Below, one piece after another: positions 28,321 through 39,147 of a DNA stretch of 64,000 bases (position 1 is the first letter of the stretch; every line of letters begins with the position of its first letter). A program made the translations under genes and the position numbers. The notes under the pieces were generated by a model. The model was given only the letters and a program-made list of their open reading frames with translations, had not been told where the DNA came from and searched no databases. Source of the stretch: Hydrogenophaga sp. (GTDB taxonomy: Bacteria > Pseudomonadota > Gammaproteobacteria > Burkholderiales > Burkholderiaceae_C); contig NZ_JAUCZF010000003.1 of the NCBI RefSeq assembly GCF_030373245.1, forward strand, positions 186,001 through 250,000. Direction: 5' to 3'.

Positions 28321-30048
28321 ATGCGCCAGAACCGCCATCCCGTGCACCCCCTGGGTGCGGCCACCGCCATGGCCGCCGCCATTGGCCTGAGCGCCTGCGC
28401 GCCCATGAGCCAGACCAGCGGCACGCCGTTGCATGCCGCGAAGGGCGCGGCCCTGCAGCAGTGCGAAACGCTGGTCGCCGGTTTCCGCCACGATCAGACC
28501 GCGCTGGCCTCGAGCGCCGCGCAGGCCACAGGAGCACTCAAGATGGCCGGTCGGGACGTCCCCGAGCATTGCCTGGTCAAGGGCAGCATGCACGCGCGCA
28601 AAGGCAGCGACGGGCGCGACTACGCCATCGGCTTCGAGATGCGCCTGCCCAAGGACTGGAACGGTCGCTTCTACTACCAGGGCAACGGCGGGCTGGACGG
28701 CAACGTGCGCCCGGCTGAGGGTGCGCTCGGCGGCGGACCGCTGACCGGTGCGCTGATGCAGGGCTTTGCCGTGATCAGCTCCGACGCAGGTCACACCGGC
28801 GCGCAGACGCCCTACTTCGGCTCGGAAGCCCAGTCCCGCCTGGACTACGGCTACCAGGCCGTCGCCAAGCTCACCCCCATGGCCAAGGCCCTGATCGCCA
28901 CCGCTTACGGCAAAGGCCCGGATCGGTCCTACATCGGCGGCTGCTCCAACGGCGGACGCCACGCCATGGTCGAGGCTGCGCGCGGCCAGGCCTACGACGG
29001 CTACCTGGTGGGAGCCCCTGGCTACCGCCTGCCCAACGCGGCCCTGGCCCAGCTCTGGGGTGCGCAACAGTGGGCACCGCTGGCAGCACCTGGCGCGACC
29101 ACCCAGCACCCGATGGTGCCGACCGCCAGAATTCCCGACCTGAGCGGCGCCTTCACCAGGACCGAGCGCCAGCTGGTGGCAGATGCCATCGTTGCCAGAT
29201 GCGACGCCATCGACGGCGCCAGGGACGGCATGGTCCAGGCCACCCAGGCCTGCCAGAGCACGTTCAAGCTGGCCACCGACGTGCCCAGCTGCACGGGCGA
29301 GCGCAACGGACAGTGCCTGAGCTCGGCGCAGAAGGCGGTGATCGCCAAGGTGTTCGCTGGCGGCCGAACCGATGACGGTCAGTCCATCTACTCGGCCTTC
29401 GCCTACGACCCCGGTCTGGCCGCCGACAACTGGGCTACCTGGAAGTTCACCAACTCGGTTGCCCTCGACCCGCTGGCCGTCGGCAGCGTGTTCAGCGTGC
29501 CGCCCGGCCGGGTCGACCCCTTGACCGTGGACATCAACGCCCGCCTGCCCCTGTTCAGCGCCACCAGCGAGATGTACCGCGAGTCGGGCATGTCGCTCAT
29601 GACACCGCCGGGCCATGAAAACCCGGTCAACCACGCCCGCTTGCTGGAGAGAGGTGCCAAGATGGTGCTCTACCACGGCGTGGCCGATGCCATCTTCTCC
29701 GCCGAAGACACGCGCCAGTGGATGCTCCGCCTGGACAAGGCGCTGGGCGGCCAGGCCGATCGCATGGCGAGGTATTTTCCGGTTCCCGGCATGGCCCACT
29801 GCTCGGGTGGACCATCCACCGACCAGTTCGACCTGCTCACGCCCCTTGTCAGGTGGGTTGAGCATGGGCAGGCACCCCAGGCCGTACCGGCCAGAGCCCA
29901 CGGCGTCGGTCATCCCGGCGGCGTCAACGCCGAGCTGCCCGCAGGCTGGGCACCCAGCCGCAGCCGCCCGCTCTGCGCCTACCCGTCGGTGGCCACCTAC
30001 AAAGGCAGTGGCAGCCTGGAAGACGCCGCCAGCTTCAGCTGCCGCTGA
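28321..30048 (+). CDS. Tannase/feruloyl esterase family lipoprotein
   Basis: A 575-residue secreted serine esterase. The N-terminus (MRQNRHPVHPL...AAAIGLSACAP) ends in a lipobox, LSAC, so an outer-membrane or periplasmic lipid anchor is likely. The nucleophile motif is GGCSNGGRHAM (CSxGG, characteristic of the tannase family), the catalytic Asp lies near VADAIFSAEDTRQW, and the His in PGMAHCSGGPSTDQFD is next to the partner Cys. Such enzymes hydrolyse plant hydroxycinnamate or gallate esters such as chlorogenate and feruloyl sugars. It has a GGAGA ribosome site and follows the thioesterase by 50 bases. Confidence 0.9.
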   Translation: MRQNRHPVHPLGAATAMAAAIGLSACAPMSQTSGTPLHAAKGAALQQCETLVAGFRHDQTALASSAAQATGALKMAGRDVPEHCLVKGSMHARKGSDGRDYAIGFEMRLPKDWNGRFYYQGNGGLDGNVRPAEGALGGGPLTGALMQGFAVISSDAGHTGAQTPYFGSEAQSRLDYGYQAVAKLTPMAKALIATAYGKGPDRSYIGGCSNGGRHAMVEAARGQAYDGYLVGAPGYRLPNAALAQLWGAQQWAPLAAPGATTQHPMVPTARIPDLSGAFTRTERQLVADAIVARCDAIDGARDGMVQATQACQSTFKLATDVPSCTGERNGQCLSSAQKAVIAKVFAGGRTDDGQSIYSAFAYDPGLAADNWATWKFTNSVALDPLAVGSVFSVPPGRVDPLTVDINARLPLFSATSEMYRESGMSLMTPPGHENPVNHARLLERGAKMVLYHGVADAIFSAEDTRQWMLRLDKALGGQADRMARYFPVPGMAHCSGGPSTDQFDLLTPLVRWVEHGQAPQAVPARAHGVGHPGGVNAELPAGWAPSRSRPLCAYPSVATYKGSGSLEDAASFSCR

Positions 30049-30077
30049 GCCAAGCACCCAACCACCGGAGACAGACC

Positions 30078-30761
30078 ATGTACTACGAACCCGGCAAGAC
30101 ACCCCACGGCCTGCCGCACGACCCGTTCAAGTCCTGCGTGGTGCCACGGCCCATCGGCTGGATCTCCACGGTCGACGCGCAAGGTCGCGACAACCTGGCG
30201 CCCTACAGCCAGTTCCAGAACGTGACCTTCGACCCTCCCATCGTCATGTTCAGCGCCAACCAGACCACCCAGGGCGAGCGCAAGGACTCGGTGCGCAACG
30301 CGGAGCAGATGGGCCAGTTCGTCTGGAACATGGCCACCTTTGCGCTTCGCGAGGCGGTCAACATCAGCGCCGAAGAGCTGCCGCACGGCGTGGACGAGTT
30401 CGCCCGCGCCGGGCTGGAAAAGCTGGACAGCCGCCTGGTGAAACCCAAGCGCGTCAAGGGCTCTCCGATCCAGTTCGAGTGCGAATACCTCAACACCGTG
30501 CGATTCCCCGGCAAGCCACCCATGGGCACGGTCGACGTGGTGTTTGGGCGCGTGGTCGGCATCCACATCGACGATGAATACATCGATGGCAACGGCCTGG
30601 TCGACGTGCTCAAGATGCAGCCGATCGCGCGCATGGGTTACTACGAATACACCACCGTGGACAACAAGTTTCAGATGGTCATTCCAGGCAACAGCAAGGC
30701 GCTGCTGGCGGGGCTGGAAGGCTCGCCCGACAAGGCGGCGCAAGAAGCCCGCTCCCGTTGA
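30078..30761 (+). CDS. Flavin reductase-like FMN-binding protein
   Basis: A 227-residue split-barrel flavin protein. It starts MYYEPGKTPHGLPHDPFKSC, with the family segment CVVPRPIGWISTVDAQGRDNLAPYSQFQNVTFDPPIVMFS, where flavin contacts are expected. The rest (HGVDEFARAGLEKLDSRLVKPKRVKGSPIQFEC) is conserved in this family of short-chain flavin reductases associated with aromatic catabolism. No oxygenase partner is next to it. Its function in the hydroxycinnamate route is unclear; it could reduce flavin or be an electron partner. Confidence 0.8.
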   Translation: MYYEPGKTPHGLPHDPFKSCVVPRPIGWISTVDAQGRDNLAPYSQFQNVTFDPPIVMFSANQTTQGERKDSVRNAEQMGQFVWNMATFALREAVNISAEELPHGVDEFARAGLEKLDSRLVKPKRVKGSPIQFECEYLNTVRFPGKPPMGTVDVVFGRVVGIHIDDEYIDGNGLVDVLKMQPIARMGYYEYTTVDNKFQMVIPGNSKALLAGLEGSPDKAAQEARSR

Positions 30762-30781
30762 CCTCGCTCCTCCACAAAAAC

Positions 30782-32578
30782 ATGAACGCTTACCAGCCCC
30801 AGCCCGCCGACCAGCGCTTCATCCTGCAGAACGTGCTGCAGGCGCCGCAGCAACTCTCGGCCCTGCCCGTGTTTGCGGATTTCGACGGCGATTTGTTGAC
30901 CCAGGTGACCGACGAAGCCGCCAAGTTCGTGGGTGCGGTGATCGCGCCACTGAACCGCGAGGGAGATGAAGTCGGTGCGCATTGGAAGGAGGGCGCCGTC
31001 ACCATGCCGCCGGGTTTCCGCGCGGCATACCAGGCGTTCTGGCAAGCGGGCTGGCCATCCCTGGCCTGCGCCACGGAAGACGGTGGCCAAGGCCTGCCGG
31101 CCGCGCTGGAGGCCATGCTCTACGAGAACCTGAGCGCCGCCAACCACGGTTGGACCATGGCGCCTGGCCTGCTGCATGGCGCCTACGAGTGCATCAAACA
31201 CCATGCATCGGCCGAGCTGAAAGCGACGTACCTGGAGAAGGTGGCCACCGGCGAATGGCTGGCCACCATGTGCCTGACCGAACCGCACGCGGGATCGGAC
31301 CTCGGCCTGTGCCGCACCAAGGCCGTGCCGCTGGCCGATGGTCGTTTCTCGCTGTCCGGTACCAAGACCTTCATCTCCGGTGGCGAGCACGACCTCACCG
31401 ACAACATCGTGCACCTGGTGCTCGCGCGCCTGCCCGACAGCCCGCCCGGCCCCAAGGGCCTGTCGCTGTTTCTGGTGCCGAAGTTTTACGAAGACGGCTC
31501 CAGAAGCGCGGTCGTGTGTGAGCGCATTGAAGAAAAGATGGGCCTGCACGGCAGCCCCACCTGCGTGATGCGCTTTGACGAGGCGGCCGCCTGGATCGTC
31601 GGCGATCCCGGCAAGGGCCTCAACGCGATGTTCGTGATGATGAACGCCGCACGCCTGCACGTGGGCCTGCAAGGTATCGGACTGCTCGACGCGGCCTGGC
31701 AGAAGGCCGATGCGTATGCGAAGGAGCGACGCCAGATGCGCGCGCCCGGTGGCGCGGCCAAGGCCATGCCGGTCGCCGGGCCGCCCCAAGACGGGCAAGC
31801 CCCCTCGGGGGGCAGCGCATTCCACGCAGTGAAAAGCGTGGGGGCAGCTGGACAGGCGGATCTGATCGAACAACACCCCGCGATGCGCCGCATCCTCGAC
31901 GCACAGCGCGCATGGGTTGACGCAGGCCGCGTCGTGGCCTACCGCACCGCACTCGAACTCGACATCCTCAAACACCACGGCGACGCTACGCGCCGCGACC
32001 TTGCCAGCCGCTGGTGCAGCTTGGTGACACCCGTTCTCAAGTCGGCCTGGACCGATCAGGCCTTCCACGGCGCCAGCGCCTGCCTGCAGGTGTTCGGCGG
32101 CCACGGCTACGTGCGCGAGTGGGGCATCGAGCAGATCGTGCGCGACGCGCGCGTGGCGATGATTTACGAAGGCACGAACGAGATCCAGGCCATCGACCTG
32201 CTGCTGCGCAAGACCCTGCCCGACGGCGGTGCGGCACTGTTGCAATTGCTGGCTGACATCGGCGCCGAGCTGGGCGACGATCCGCAGGCCCAGCGCGTGA
32301 AGGCCGAACTCACCCGGTTCAGCGCCTTCCTGCGTGATCAGCTGCTGCCGCGCGCCACCGCCAAGGACGCTCCCGCCGACCTCCCGCACTGGCTGGCCGA
32401 CGACTTCCTGCGCGCCGTGGCCATGCTGCTCATGGCCTGGGCCTGGGCCCGCATTGGCAGCGCGCCCGGCACCGAGGCCGCTCGCTGGCAGACTGCGCAA
32501 GCCGGCTTCTGGCGCTGGGTCTGGCCCGAGTTCGAGATGCGCATGGGCATCATGAGAAGCACCCTGTCGCCTGACTGA
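30782..32578 (+). CDS. Acyl-CoA dehydrogenase (aryl-propionyl-CoA dehydrogenase candidate) carrying an in-frame repeat
   Basis: A 598-residue FAD enzyme of the large acyl-CoA dehydrogenase type with a C-terminal extension. FAD-binding MCLTEPHAGSDLG and KTFISGGEHD, the catalytic region HVGLQGIGLLDAAW and the C-terminal FGGHGYVREWGIEQIVRDARVAMIYEGTNEIQ are intact. The ATG at 30782 is preferred to a TTG at 30758. Residues 332 to about 355 (bases 31774-31844) are encoded by a copy of the genomic repeat and fall between YAKERRQMRA and LIEQHPAMRRIL, in a loop where relatives have a short linker. The enzyme would desaturate phenylpropanoyl-CoA (dihydroferulate, hydrocaffeate) to the cinnamoyl-CoA, letting the cluster use saturated side chains. 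Confidence 0.88.
   Translation: MNAYQPQPADQRFILQNVLQAPQQLSALPVFADFDGDLLTQVTDEAAKFVGAVIAPLNREGDEVGAHWKEGAVTMPPGFRAAYQAFWQAGWPSLACATEDGGQGLPAALEAMLYENLSAANHGWTMAPGLLHGAYECIKHHASAELKATYLEKVATGEWLATMCLTEPHAGSDLGLCRTKAVPLADGRFSLSGTKTFISGGEHDLTDNIVHLVLARLPDSPPGPKGLSLFLVPKFYEDGSRSAVVCERIEEKMGLHGSPTCVMRFDEAAAWIVGDPGKGLNAMFVMMNAARLHVGLQGIGLLDAAWQKADAYAKERRQMRAPGGAAKAMPVAGPPQDGQAPSGGSAFHAVKSVGAAGQADLIEQHPAMRRILDAQRAWVDAGRVVAYRTALELDILKHHGDATRRDLASRWCSLVTPVLKSAWTDQAFHGASACLQVFGGHGYVREWGIEQIVRDARVAMIYEGTNEIQAIDLLLRKTLPDGGAALLQLLADIGAELGDDPQAQRVKAELTRFSAFLRDQLLPRATAKDAPADLPHWLADDFLRAVAMLLMAWAWARIGSAPGTEAARWQTAQAGFWRWVWPEFEMRMGIMRSTLSPD
31774..31844. repeat. Interspersed repeat inserted in frame in the acyl-CoA dehydrogenase gene
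   Basis: A 71-base copy aligning block for block, without gaps in total length, with 13462-13532: CGCCGGGCCGCCCCAAG at one end, CCCCTCGGGGGGCAGCG in the centre and AAGCGTGGGGG at the other end. It is read through without stop or frameshift and adds about 24 residues rich in Gly, Ala, Pro and Ser. Confidence 0.8.
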
Positions 32579-32602
32579 TTCGAGGTCAGTCGGCTTGACG
32601 CT

Positions 32603-33184
32603 ATGCTCGACACAATGCCCTCCTCCTCGTCAAGCAGCACCACCGCTCGTGGTCGCCCGCCGCGCAAAACAGCAACTCTCGCAGACACCACAGCCTCGGG
32701 AGATCATTCGCCTGACGCCGATCAGGGGCTGGATACCCGCTACCTCGAATCCCTGCTGGGCTACAACGCGCGCCGTGCGGCGCTGTCCATCATTGCCGTG
32801 TTTCTGCGCCGCATGGCGCCATTTGATCTGCGCCCGGTGGACTTTTCAGTCCTGACGCTGGTGGCACACAACCCGGGCGCCACCTCGCGCCAGATCTGCG
32901 CAGCGCTCGACATCCTGCCGCCCAATCTGGTGGGATTGGTCCGGAAGCTGGAGGTGCGCGGACTGGTGCAGCGCAAGCCCCACCCCACCGACCGGCGCGC
33001 TCAGGGCCTGCACCTTTCCGCAGCAGGCAAGCGACTGCAGCGCTCAGCTCAGGCCGAAGCCACAACGCTGGAGCAGGATGTGGCCTCGGCACTTTCTCGC
33101 GAAGAGCACGACCAGTTGAAGGGGCTGCTGCGCAAGGTCTACCTTCACACACCTGCGCCGGATATCGGCAGCGACCCCGGGTAA
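32603..33184 (+). CDS. MarR-family regulator, hydroxycinnamate-responsive repressor candidate
   Basis: A 193-residue winged-helix protein. After a Ser/Thr-rich N-terminal tail (about 35 residues), the MarR core reads LRPVDFSVLTLVAHNPGATSRQICAALDI with the recognition helix LPPNLVGLVRKLEVRGLVQRKPHPTDRRAQ, where the DRRA wing is typical. It lies 24 bases after the acyl-CoA dehydrogenase, same strand. Related MarR proteins (CouR, FerR families) repress phenylpropanoid genes and respond to the CoA thioester, so the palindrome at 22797 is its likely operator (inference). Start could be 12 bases later. Confidence 0.85.
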   Translation: MLDTMPSSSSSSTTARGRPPRKTATLADTTASGDHSPDADQGLDTRYLESLLGYNARRAALSIIAVFLRRMAPFDLRPVDFSVLTLVAHNPGATSRQICAALDILPPNLVGLVRKLEVRGLVQRKPHPTDRRAQGLHLSAAGKRLQRSAQAEATTLEQDVASALSREEHDQLKGLLRKVYLHTPAPDIGSDPG

Positions 33185-33328
33185 ATCCGGAGCAACCGGT
33201 GGGTAGCCCAGGGGCATGATCTTTTTCAGCTAGCGATCTGCTAGCGGTGCCCGCACCGTCCCTCAGCGCAACAATGGCGCCGGGCCCGACGGGACATCCC
33301 CGGCAGGGGCGCGCAAGGAGACGAAAAC

Positions 33329-33682
33329 ATGGGTGCCAAGGACAACGCCGCCGTGATCCAGCTGTTCGATCTGCTGGAGTCGCGCTATGCCATGCGCGTG
33401 ATCTGGGCGCTTTCGGACGGCCACCCGCAGACTTTTCGCCTGCTGCAGGACAGCGTGGGCGGCGTCACCCCCAACACCCTCAACACGCGGCTGAAAGAGC
33501 TGCGCGCCGCGCGCCTGGTCGAGCACGGCGGCGATGGCTACCGCCTCACCAGCCAGGGTGCAGACCTCGCCCGGCGCATGACGGAAGTGCAGCTCTTTGC
33601 GGGCCGCTGGGCCCAGCAGCAGGCGCGCTCGGCCGCCACCAATGGCCACGCTTTGGTTGCCGCACACACCGCCTCGCCCTGA
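33329..33682 (+). CDS. HxlR-family transcriptional regulator
   Basis: A 117-residue winged-helix protein. The sequence QLFDLLESRYAMRVIWALSDGHPQTFRLLQDSVGGVTPNTLNTRLKELRAARLVEHGGDGYRLT matches the HxlR/MarR-like DNA-binding domain, with the typical 'pn-tLn-RLkeL' recognition helix. The ATG at 33329 has a GGAGACG ribosome site. The gene ends six bases before the convergent FAH-family gene. Target unknown. Confidence 0.82.
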   Translation: MGAKDNAAVIQLFDLLESRYAMRVIWALSDGHPQTFRLLQDSVGGVTPNTLNTRLKELRAARLVEHGGDGYRLTSQGADLARRMTEVQLFAGRWAQQQARSAATNGHALVAAHTASP

Positions 33683-33687
33683 GTGAC

Positions 33688-34533
33688 TCAGGGCCTGTCC
33701 ACCACCTTCTGACGCTGCTCGCCCAGGCCGCGTCCGCCCAGCGTGATCAGGTCGCCCGCCTTCAGGTAGCTCGGCGGCTTCATGCCCATGCCCACACCGG
33801 GCGGCGTGCCGGTGGCGATCACGTCACCAGGCTCCAGGGCCATGAAGCGGCTGAGGTAGCTCACGATCTGCGTCACACCGAAGATCATGGTCCGGGTGTT
33901 GCCCCGCTGGCGGGGTGAGCCGTTCACATCCAGCCAGAGATCCACCTCCTGCGGGTCACCCAGCTCGTCGGGTGTCACCAGCCAAGGGCCGATGGGACAG
34001 TGCGTGGGGTAGCTTTTGCCCTTCACCCACTGGCCTTCGTATTCCATCTGGTAGGCGCGCTCAGACACGTCATTGACCAGGCAAAACCCCGCCACATGGC
34101 TCAGTGCCTCGGCCTCGCTGACATGAAATGTGCGCTGCCCGATCACGATGCCCAGCTCCACCTCCCAGTCCAGCTTCAGCGCTCCGGGCGGCAACCAGAT
34201 GTCGTCGTTTGGGCCGCTGAGCGAACCGCGGTGCTTGTTGAACACGATGGGCTGGCCGGGCGGATTCAGGCCAGCCTCAGCGGCATGGTCAGCGTAGTTC
34301 AAGCCGATCCCGATCACGCTGCCGACCGAGCCCACGCAGGCGCCCAGCCGGGTGCCAGATGGCAGCACCGGGAGTTGGGCCGGGTCGAGTGCGGCGATGC
34401 GCGCCATAGAATCGGGGTGCAGGGCGGCTGGCCCGATGTCGGTCACCACCGAGCTGAGGTCGCGCAGCCCACCGCTGGCGTCGATCAGTCCGGCGCGTTC
34501 GGCCCCCGGCGGGCCGTGTCGAAAGAGTTTCAT
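33688..34533 (-). CDS. Fumarylacetoacetate hydrolase (FAH) family protein
   Basis: A 281-residue protein of the FAH superfamily that includes ureidoglycolate lyase and 2-hydroxyhepta-2,4-diene-1,7-dioate isomerase. The motif [43 protein letters not shown] (metal-ligand Glu residues) and [31 protein letters not shown] are visible, plus [15 protein letters not shown] near the end. The ATG at 34533 gives the family N-terminus [18 protein letters not shown]; the frame is open further upstream to 34800 only by chance. It likely hydrolyses or isomerises a ring-cleavage acid. It is divergent from grpE. Confidence 0.88.
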   Translation of the reverse strand: MKLFRHGPPGAERAGLIDASGGLRDLSSVVTDIGPAALHPDSMARIAALDPAQLPVLPSGTRLGACVGSVGSVIGIGLNYADHAAEAGLNPPGQPIVFNKHRGSLSGPNDDIWLPPGALKLDWEVELGIVIGQRTFHVSEAEALSHVAGFCLVNDVSERAYQMEYEGQWVKGKSYPTHCPIGPWLVTPDELGDPQEVDLWLDVNGSPRQRGNTRTMIFGVTQIVSYLSRFMALEPGDVIATGTPPGVGMGMKPPSYLKAGDLITLGGRGLGEQRQKVVDRP

Positions 34534-34630
34534 GGCGTGTCCTGGCTTGTGACAAAAGCCCGATTCTCGCTGCCAGCGGCTGTGTTTCCGGGGTTTTTGT
34601 CTCCTTGACCAGCGACTGGCCCGCCCCGCT

Positions 34631-34658
34631 CTTGAACCGCGCCAATCCGCCCCCAGCT
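34631..34658 (+). promoter_or_regulatory. Predicted sigma-32 (heat-shock) promoter of grpE
   Basis: CTTGAA (34631-34636) is followed after 14 bases by CCCCAGCT (34651-34658), close to the heat-shock consensus CTTGAAA-N11-16-CCCCATNT. It lies 73 bases upstream of the grpE ATG. Confidence 0.6.
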
Positions 34659-34730
34659 GATCTGAAGCATCAGCCCTGCCTTTCATCCCTGGATTTTTTT
34701 GACCACCGTCTTGACGTCCCTTCAAACCCC

Positions 34731-35315
34731 ATGAGCTCAGCACCCAAGCCCGCCGACACGCCGACCACCCAGGCCAGCCACCCCAACGAACAGCACGCAC
34801 CGGTCAGCCCGGAAGAGGCCCTGGCCGCCGCCGCGCAGGCTGAAGCCGAGGCGCTGAGCAGCCTGACCCATGAAGTGAGCGAACTCAAAGCGCAGAACGT
34901 GGATCTGGCCGAGCAGTTCCTGCGCGCCAAGGCCGAAGCCGAAAACACCCGCCGCCGCGCCGAAGAAGACATGAGCAAGGCGCGCAAGTTTGCCGTCGAG
35001 AGCTTCGCCGAGAGCATGCTGGCCGTGGCCGACAGCCTGGAAGCCGGCCTGGCGATCCAGGAGGCCACCCGCGAACAGCTGCGCGAAGGCTCCGAAGCCA
35101 CGCTCAAGCAGCTCAAAAGCGCGCTGGAGCGCCACAAGGTGATCCAGATCGACCCGGCCCAGGGCACCAAATTCGACCCGCATCAGCACCAGGCCATCAG
35201 CATGGTGCCGGCCGATCAAGAACCCAACACCGTGGTGGCGGTGCTCCAAAAGGGCTATCTGATCGCCGAGCGCGTGTTGCGTCCGGCCCTGGTCACCGTG
35301 ACGGCACCGAAATAA
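34731..35315 (+). CDS. grpE: GrpE nucleotide exchange factor of DnaK
   Basis: A 194-residue co-chaperone that releases ADP from DnaK. A charged N-terminal tail precedes the long helix ([62 protein letters not shown]) that forms the dimer coiled coil, and the beta-wing ends in [45 protein letters not shown]. The ATG at 34731 ([11 protein letters not shown]) is the only start consistent with the family; the frame is open to 34605. It precedes dnaK by 113 bases. Confidence 0.96.
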   Translation: MSSAPKPADTPTTQASHPNEQHAPVSPEEALAAAAQAEAEALSSLTHEVSELKAQNVDLAEQFLRAKAEAENTRRRAEEDMSKARKFAVESFAESMLAVADSLEAGLAIQEATREQLREGSEATLKQLKSALERHKVIQIDPAQGTKFDPHQHQAISMVPADQEPNTVVAVLQKGYLIAERVLRPALVTVTAPK

Positions 35316-35337
35316 ATCCTTCCGGACGACCAGCCCC

Positions 35338-35366
35338 CTTGAAAAAGCGCTGAGTTATCCACACCT
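35338..35366 (+). promoter_or_regulatory. Predicted sigma-32 promoter of dnaK
   Basis: CTTGAAA (35338-35344) is followed by 14 bases and CCACACCT (35359-35366). This resembles the heat-shock consensus and sits 62 bases before the dnaK ATG, within the 113-base gap after grpE. Confidence 0.6.
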
Positions 35367-35428
35367 CCTCCACATCGGGTCCACACCCTTTCAACACACT
35401 TTTCATCTCTTCGAACCGGAGCACAAAA

Positions 35429-37378
<1,950 letters not shown>

Positions 37379-37401
37379 TCGGCGGTTCGCCGGCCCCTCG
37401 C

Positions 37402-37432
37402 CGCCGCGTCCGGGCAACCTGACGCGGCGTTT
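37402..37432 (+). terminator. Hairpin between dnaK and dnaJ (weak terminator or processing signal)
   Basis: A perfect 9-bp stem (37402-37410 with 37421-37429) with a 10-base loop, followed by only three T. It lies 24 bases after the dnaK stop. It may attenuate transcription into dnaJ or protect the dnaK message end. Confidence 0.5.
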
Positions 37433-37458
37433 GTATTCAATCAGAACCGCAGTTGATC

Positions 37459-38598
37459 ATGGCAACCAAACGCGATTTTTACGAAGTACTGGGCGTGCCC
37501 AAGAACGCCTCAGACGACGAGATCAAGAAGGCCTATCGCAAGCTTGCGATGAAGCACCACCCCGACCGCAACCAGGGCGATGCGGCCAAGGGTGCCGAAG
37601 ACCGGTTCAAGGAGGCCAAAGAGGCCTACGAAATGCTCTCGGACCCGCAGAAAAAGGCGGCCTACGACCAGTATGGCCACGCTGGAGTGGACCCCAACAT
37701 GCGCGGCGGCGCAGGCGGACCCGAAGGCTTCGAAGGCTTCTCGGGTGCGTTCGGCGATATCTTTGGCGACATCTTTGGTGGCGCGCGCGGCGGCCAGCGT
37801 GGCGGCCGCCAGGTCTACCGCGGTGCCGACCTGTCTTACGCGATGGAGATCGACCTGGAAGAGGCGGCGGCCGGCAAGGAAAGCCAGATCCGCATTCCCT
37901 CCTGGGACAACTGCGACACCTGCAAAGGCACTGGCGCCAAGCCCGGCACCAGCGTCAAGACCTGCTCCACCTGCCATGGGCAGGGTGTGGTGCAAATGCG
38001 CCAGGGCTTCTTCAGCGTGCAGCAGAACTGCCCGCACTGCCACGGTACCGGCAAGGTCATCCCCGAGCCCTGCACTGCCTGCAGCGGCCAGGGCAAGATC
38101 AAGAAGCAGAAGACGCTGGAAATCAAGATCCCTGCCGGTATTGACGACGGCCAGCGCATCCGCTCCAGCGGCAACGGCGAGCCAGGCCAGAACGGCGGGC
38201 CATCGGGCGACCTCTACATCGAGATCCGCCTGCGCAAACACGATATCTTCGAGCGCGAGGGCGACGACTTGCATTGCCAGGTGCCCGTGCCCATGACCAC
38301 CGCCTCACTCGGCGGCGAGATCGACGTGCCCACGCTGCAAGGCAAGGCCACCATCGACCTGCCCGAAGGCACGCAGAGCGGCAAGACCTTCCGCCTCCGC
38401 GGCAAAGGCATCAAAGGCGTGCGCAGCAGCTACCCGGGCGACCTGTATTGCCACGTGGCGGTGGAAACGCCAGTCAAGCTCACCGAACACCAGCGCAAGC
38501 TGCTCAAGGAACTCGACGAGTCGTTCAAAAAGGGCGGCCACAAGCACAGCCCGAACGACAAGGGGTGGTTTGAGAAGGCGAAGAGTTTCTTCAGCTGA
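37459..38598 (+). CDS. dnaJ: Hsp40 co-chaperone DnaJ
   Basis: A 379-residue full-length DnaJ. The J domain has KHHPDRN, the Gly/Phe-rich linker ([24 protein letters not shown]) follows, and four zinc-binding repeats [24 protein letters not shown] and CTACSGQG are intact. The C-terminal substrate-binding domains carry QTLEIKIP-like segments (here [17 protein letters not shown]) and [12 protein letters not shown]. Start chosen at 37459 ([12 protein letters not shown]); an upstream TTG is less likely. It completes the grpE-dnaK-dnaJ operon. Confidence 0.98.
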   Translation: MATKRDFYEVLGVPKNASDDEIKKAYRKLAMKHHPDRNQGDAAKGAEDRFKEAKEAYEMLSDPQKKAAYDQYGHAGVDPNMRGGAGGPEGFEGFSGAFGDIFGDIFGGARGGQRGGRQVYRGADLSYAMEIDLEEAAAGKESQIRIPSWDNCDTCKGTGAKPGTSVKTCSTCHGQGVVQMRQGFFSVQQNCPHCHGTGKVIPEPCTACSGQGKIKKQKTLEIKIPAGIDDGQRIRSSGNGEPGQNGGPSGDLYIEIRLRKHDIFEREGDDLHCQVPVPMTTASLGGEIDVPTLQGKATIDLPEGTQSGKTFRLRGKGIKGVRSSYPGDLYCHVAVETPVKLTEHQRKLLKELDESFKKGGHKHSPNDKGWFEKAKSFFS

Positions 38599-38624
38599 TT
38601 GGCGCTGAGGGGTTCAGAAATGAG

Positions 38625-38654
38625 AAGGGGCGATGGGTGACCGTCGCCCCTTTT
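38625..38654 (+). terminator. Rho-independent terminator of dnaJ
   Basis: A stem of about 12 bp (38625-38636 with 38641-38652, one G-T pair) closes the GTGA loop and is followed by T residues. It lies 26 bases after the dnaJ stop. Confidence 0.88.
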
Positions 38655-38679
38655 GCATTTCCCTACAAATCATCAGCCA

Positions 38680-38946
38680 TCAGTTTTCGTGGTGGTCCGC
38701 CTGCTTCGCATCTTCTTGCGCGTTTTTGCGCCGTCCGAACACCGACTCCATGGCCTTGACTGGATGAATCATTGCGTAAAAGGCTCGACCAATCCCACTG
38801 AAGTTGGAGATGACTGCTGCAGCCCCGCAAACCAAAACGAGAAAAAACTTTATAGCGGGGGAGATTCCGAGAGATCTAAACGTCTCATCGCTGGTCAGGA
38901 GAATCAAGACACACAAGCCCCAAAAGACATGGAACATAAACTTCAC
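38680..38946 (-). CDS. Small two-helix membrane protein, unknown function
   Basis: An 88-residue frame with a GTG start and an AAGGAGA ribosome site a few bases before it. Two hydrophobic segments (MFHVFWGLCVLILL and AIKFFLVLVCGAAAVIS) suggest an inner-membrane location, and the tail is charged (ESVFGRRKNAQEDAKQADHHEN). No family is recognised. The local DNA is less GC-rich and codon choice is unlike that of neighbours, so the piece may be acquired. Confidence 0.5.
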   Translation of the reverse strand: MKFMFHVFWGLCVLILLTSDETFRSLGISPAIKFFLVLVCGAAAVISNFSGIGRAFYAMIHPVKAMESVFGRRKNAQEDAKQADHHEN

Positions 38947-39121
38947 CCTCTCCTTGTTGAACTTCTATACCAGCAGCCAATTGTCCAGAGAACAAGGTGA
39001 TTGCAGCTGCCATCGACTCCCCATCCCCCTTCACCGCCTCCGGCCCTCCACCTTTGCCCCACAGCTTCCCGACCAGCGGTCCGTCCTGAAACTGCGCGCA
39101 CATCACGGCCGAGTGAATCAT
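38885..39121 (-). CDS. Hypothetical small ORF overlapping the membrane protein gene
   Basis: A 78-codon frame starting MIHSAVMCAQFQDGPLVGKLWGKGGG. It begins 26 bases after the ParE stop and overlaps the start of the next ORF by 62 bases. Only the first half looks protein-like; the last third (VPCLLGLVCLDSPDQR) is probably the shadow of the other frame. It could be the remains of a longer gene. Not recognised. Confidence 0.25.
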   Translation of the reverse strand: MIHSAVMCAQFQDGPLVGKLWGKGGGPEAVKGDGESMAAAITLFSGQLAAGIEVQQGEGEVYVPCLLGLVCLDSPDQR

Positions 39122-39147
39122 GGGTTGTGTCTCTCACTGGTGCCGTT

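Noticed and set aside
28069..30102. A 677-codon minus-strand frame across the tannase gene
   Set aside because: The tannase gene has a complete catalytic set and signal peptide; the antisense product has no features.
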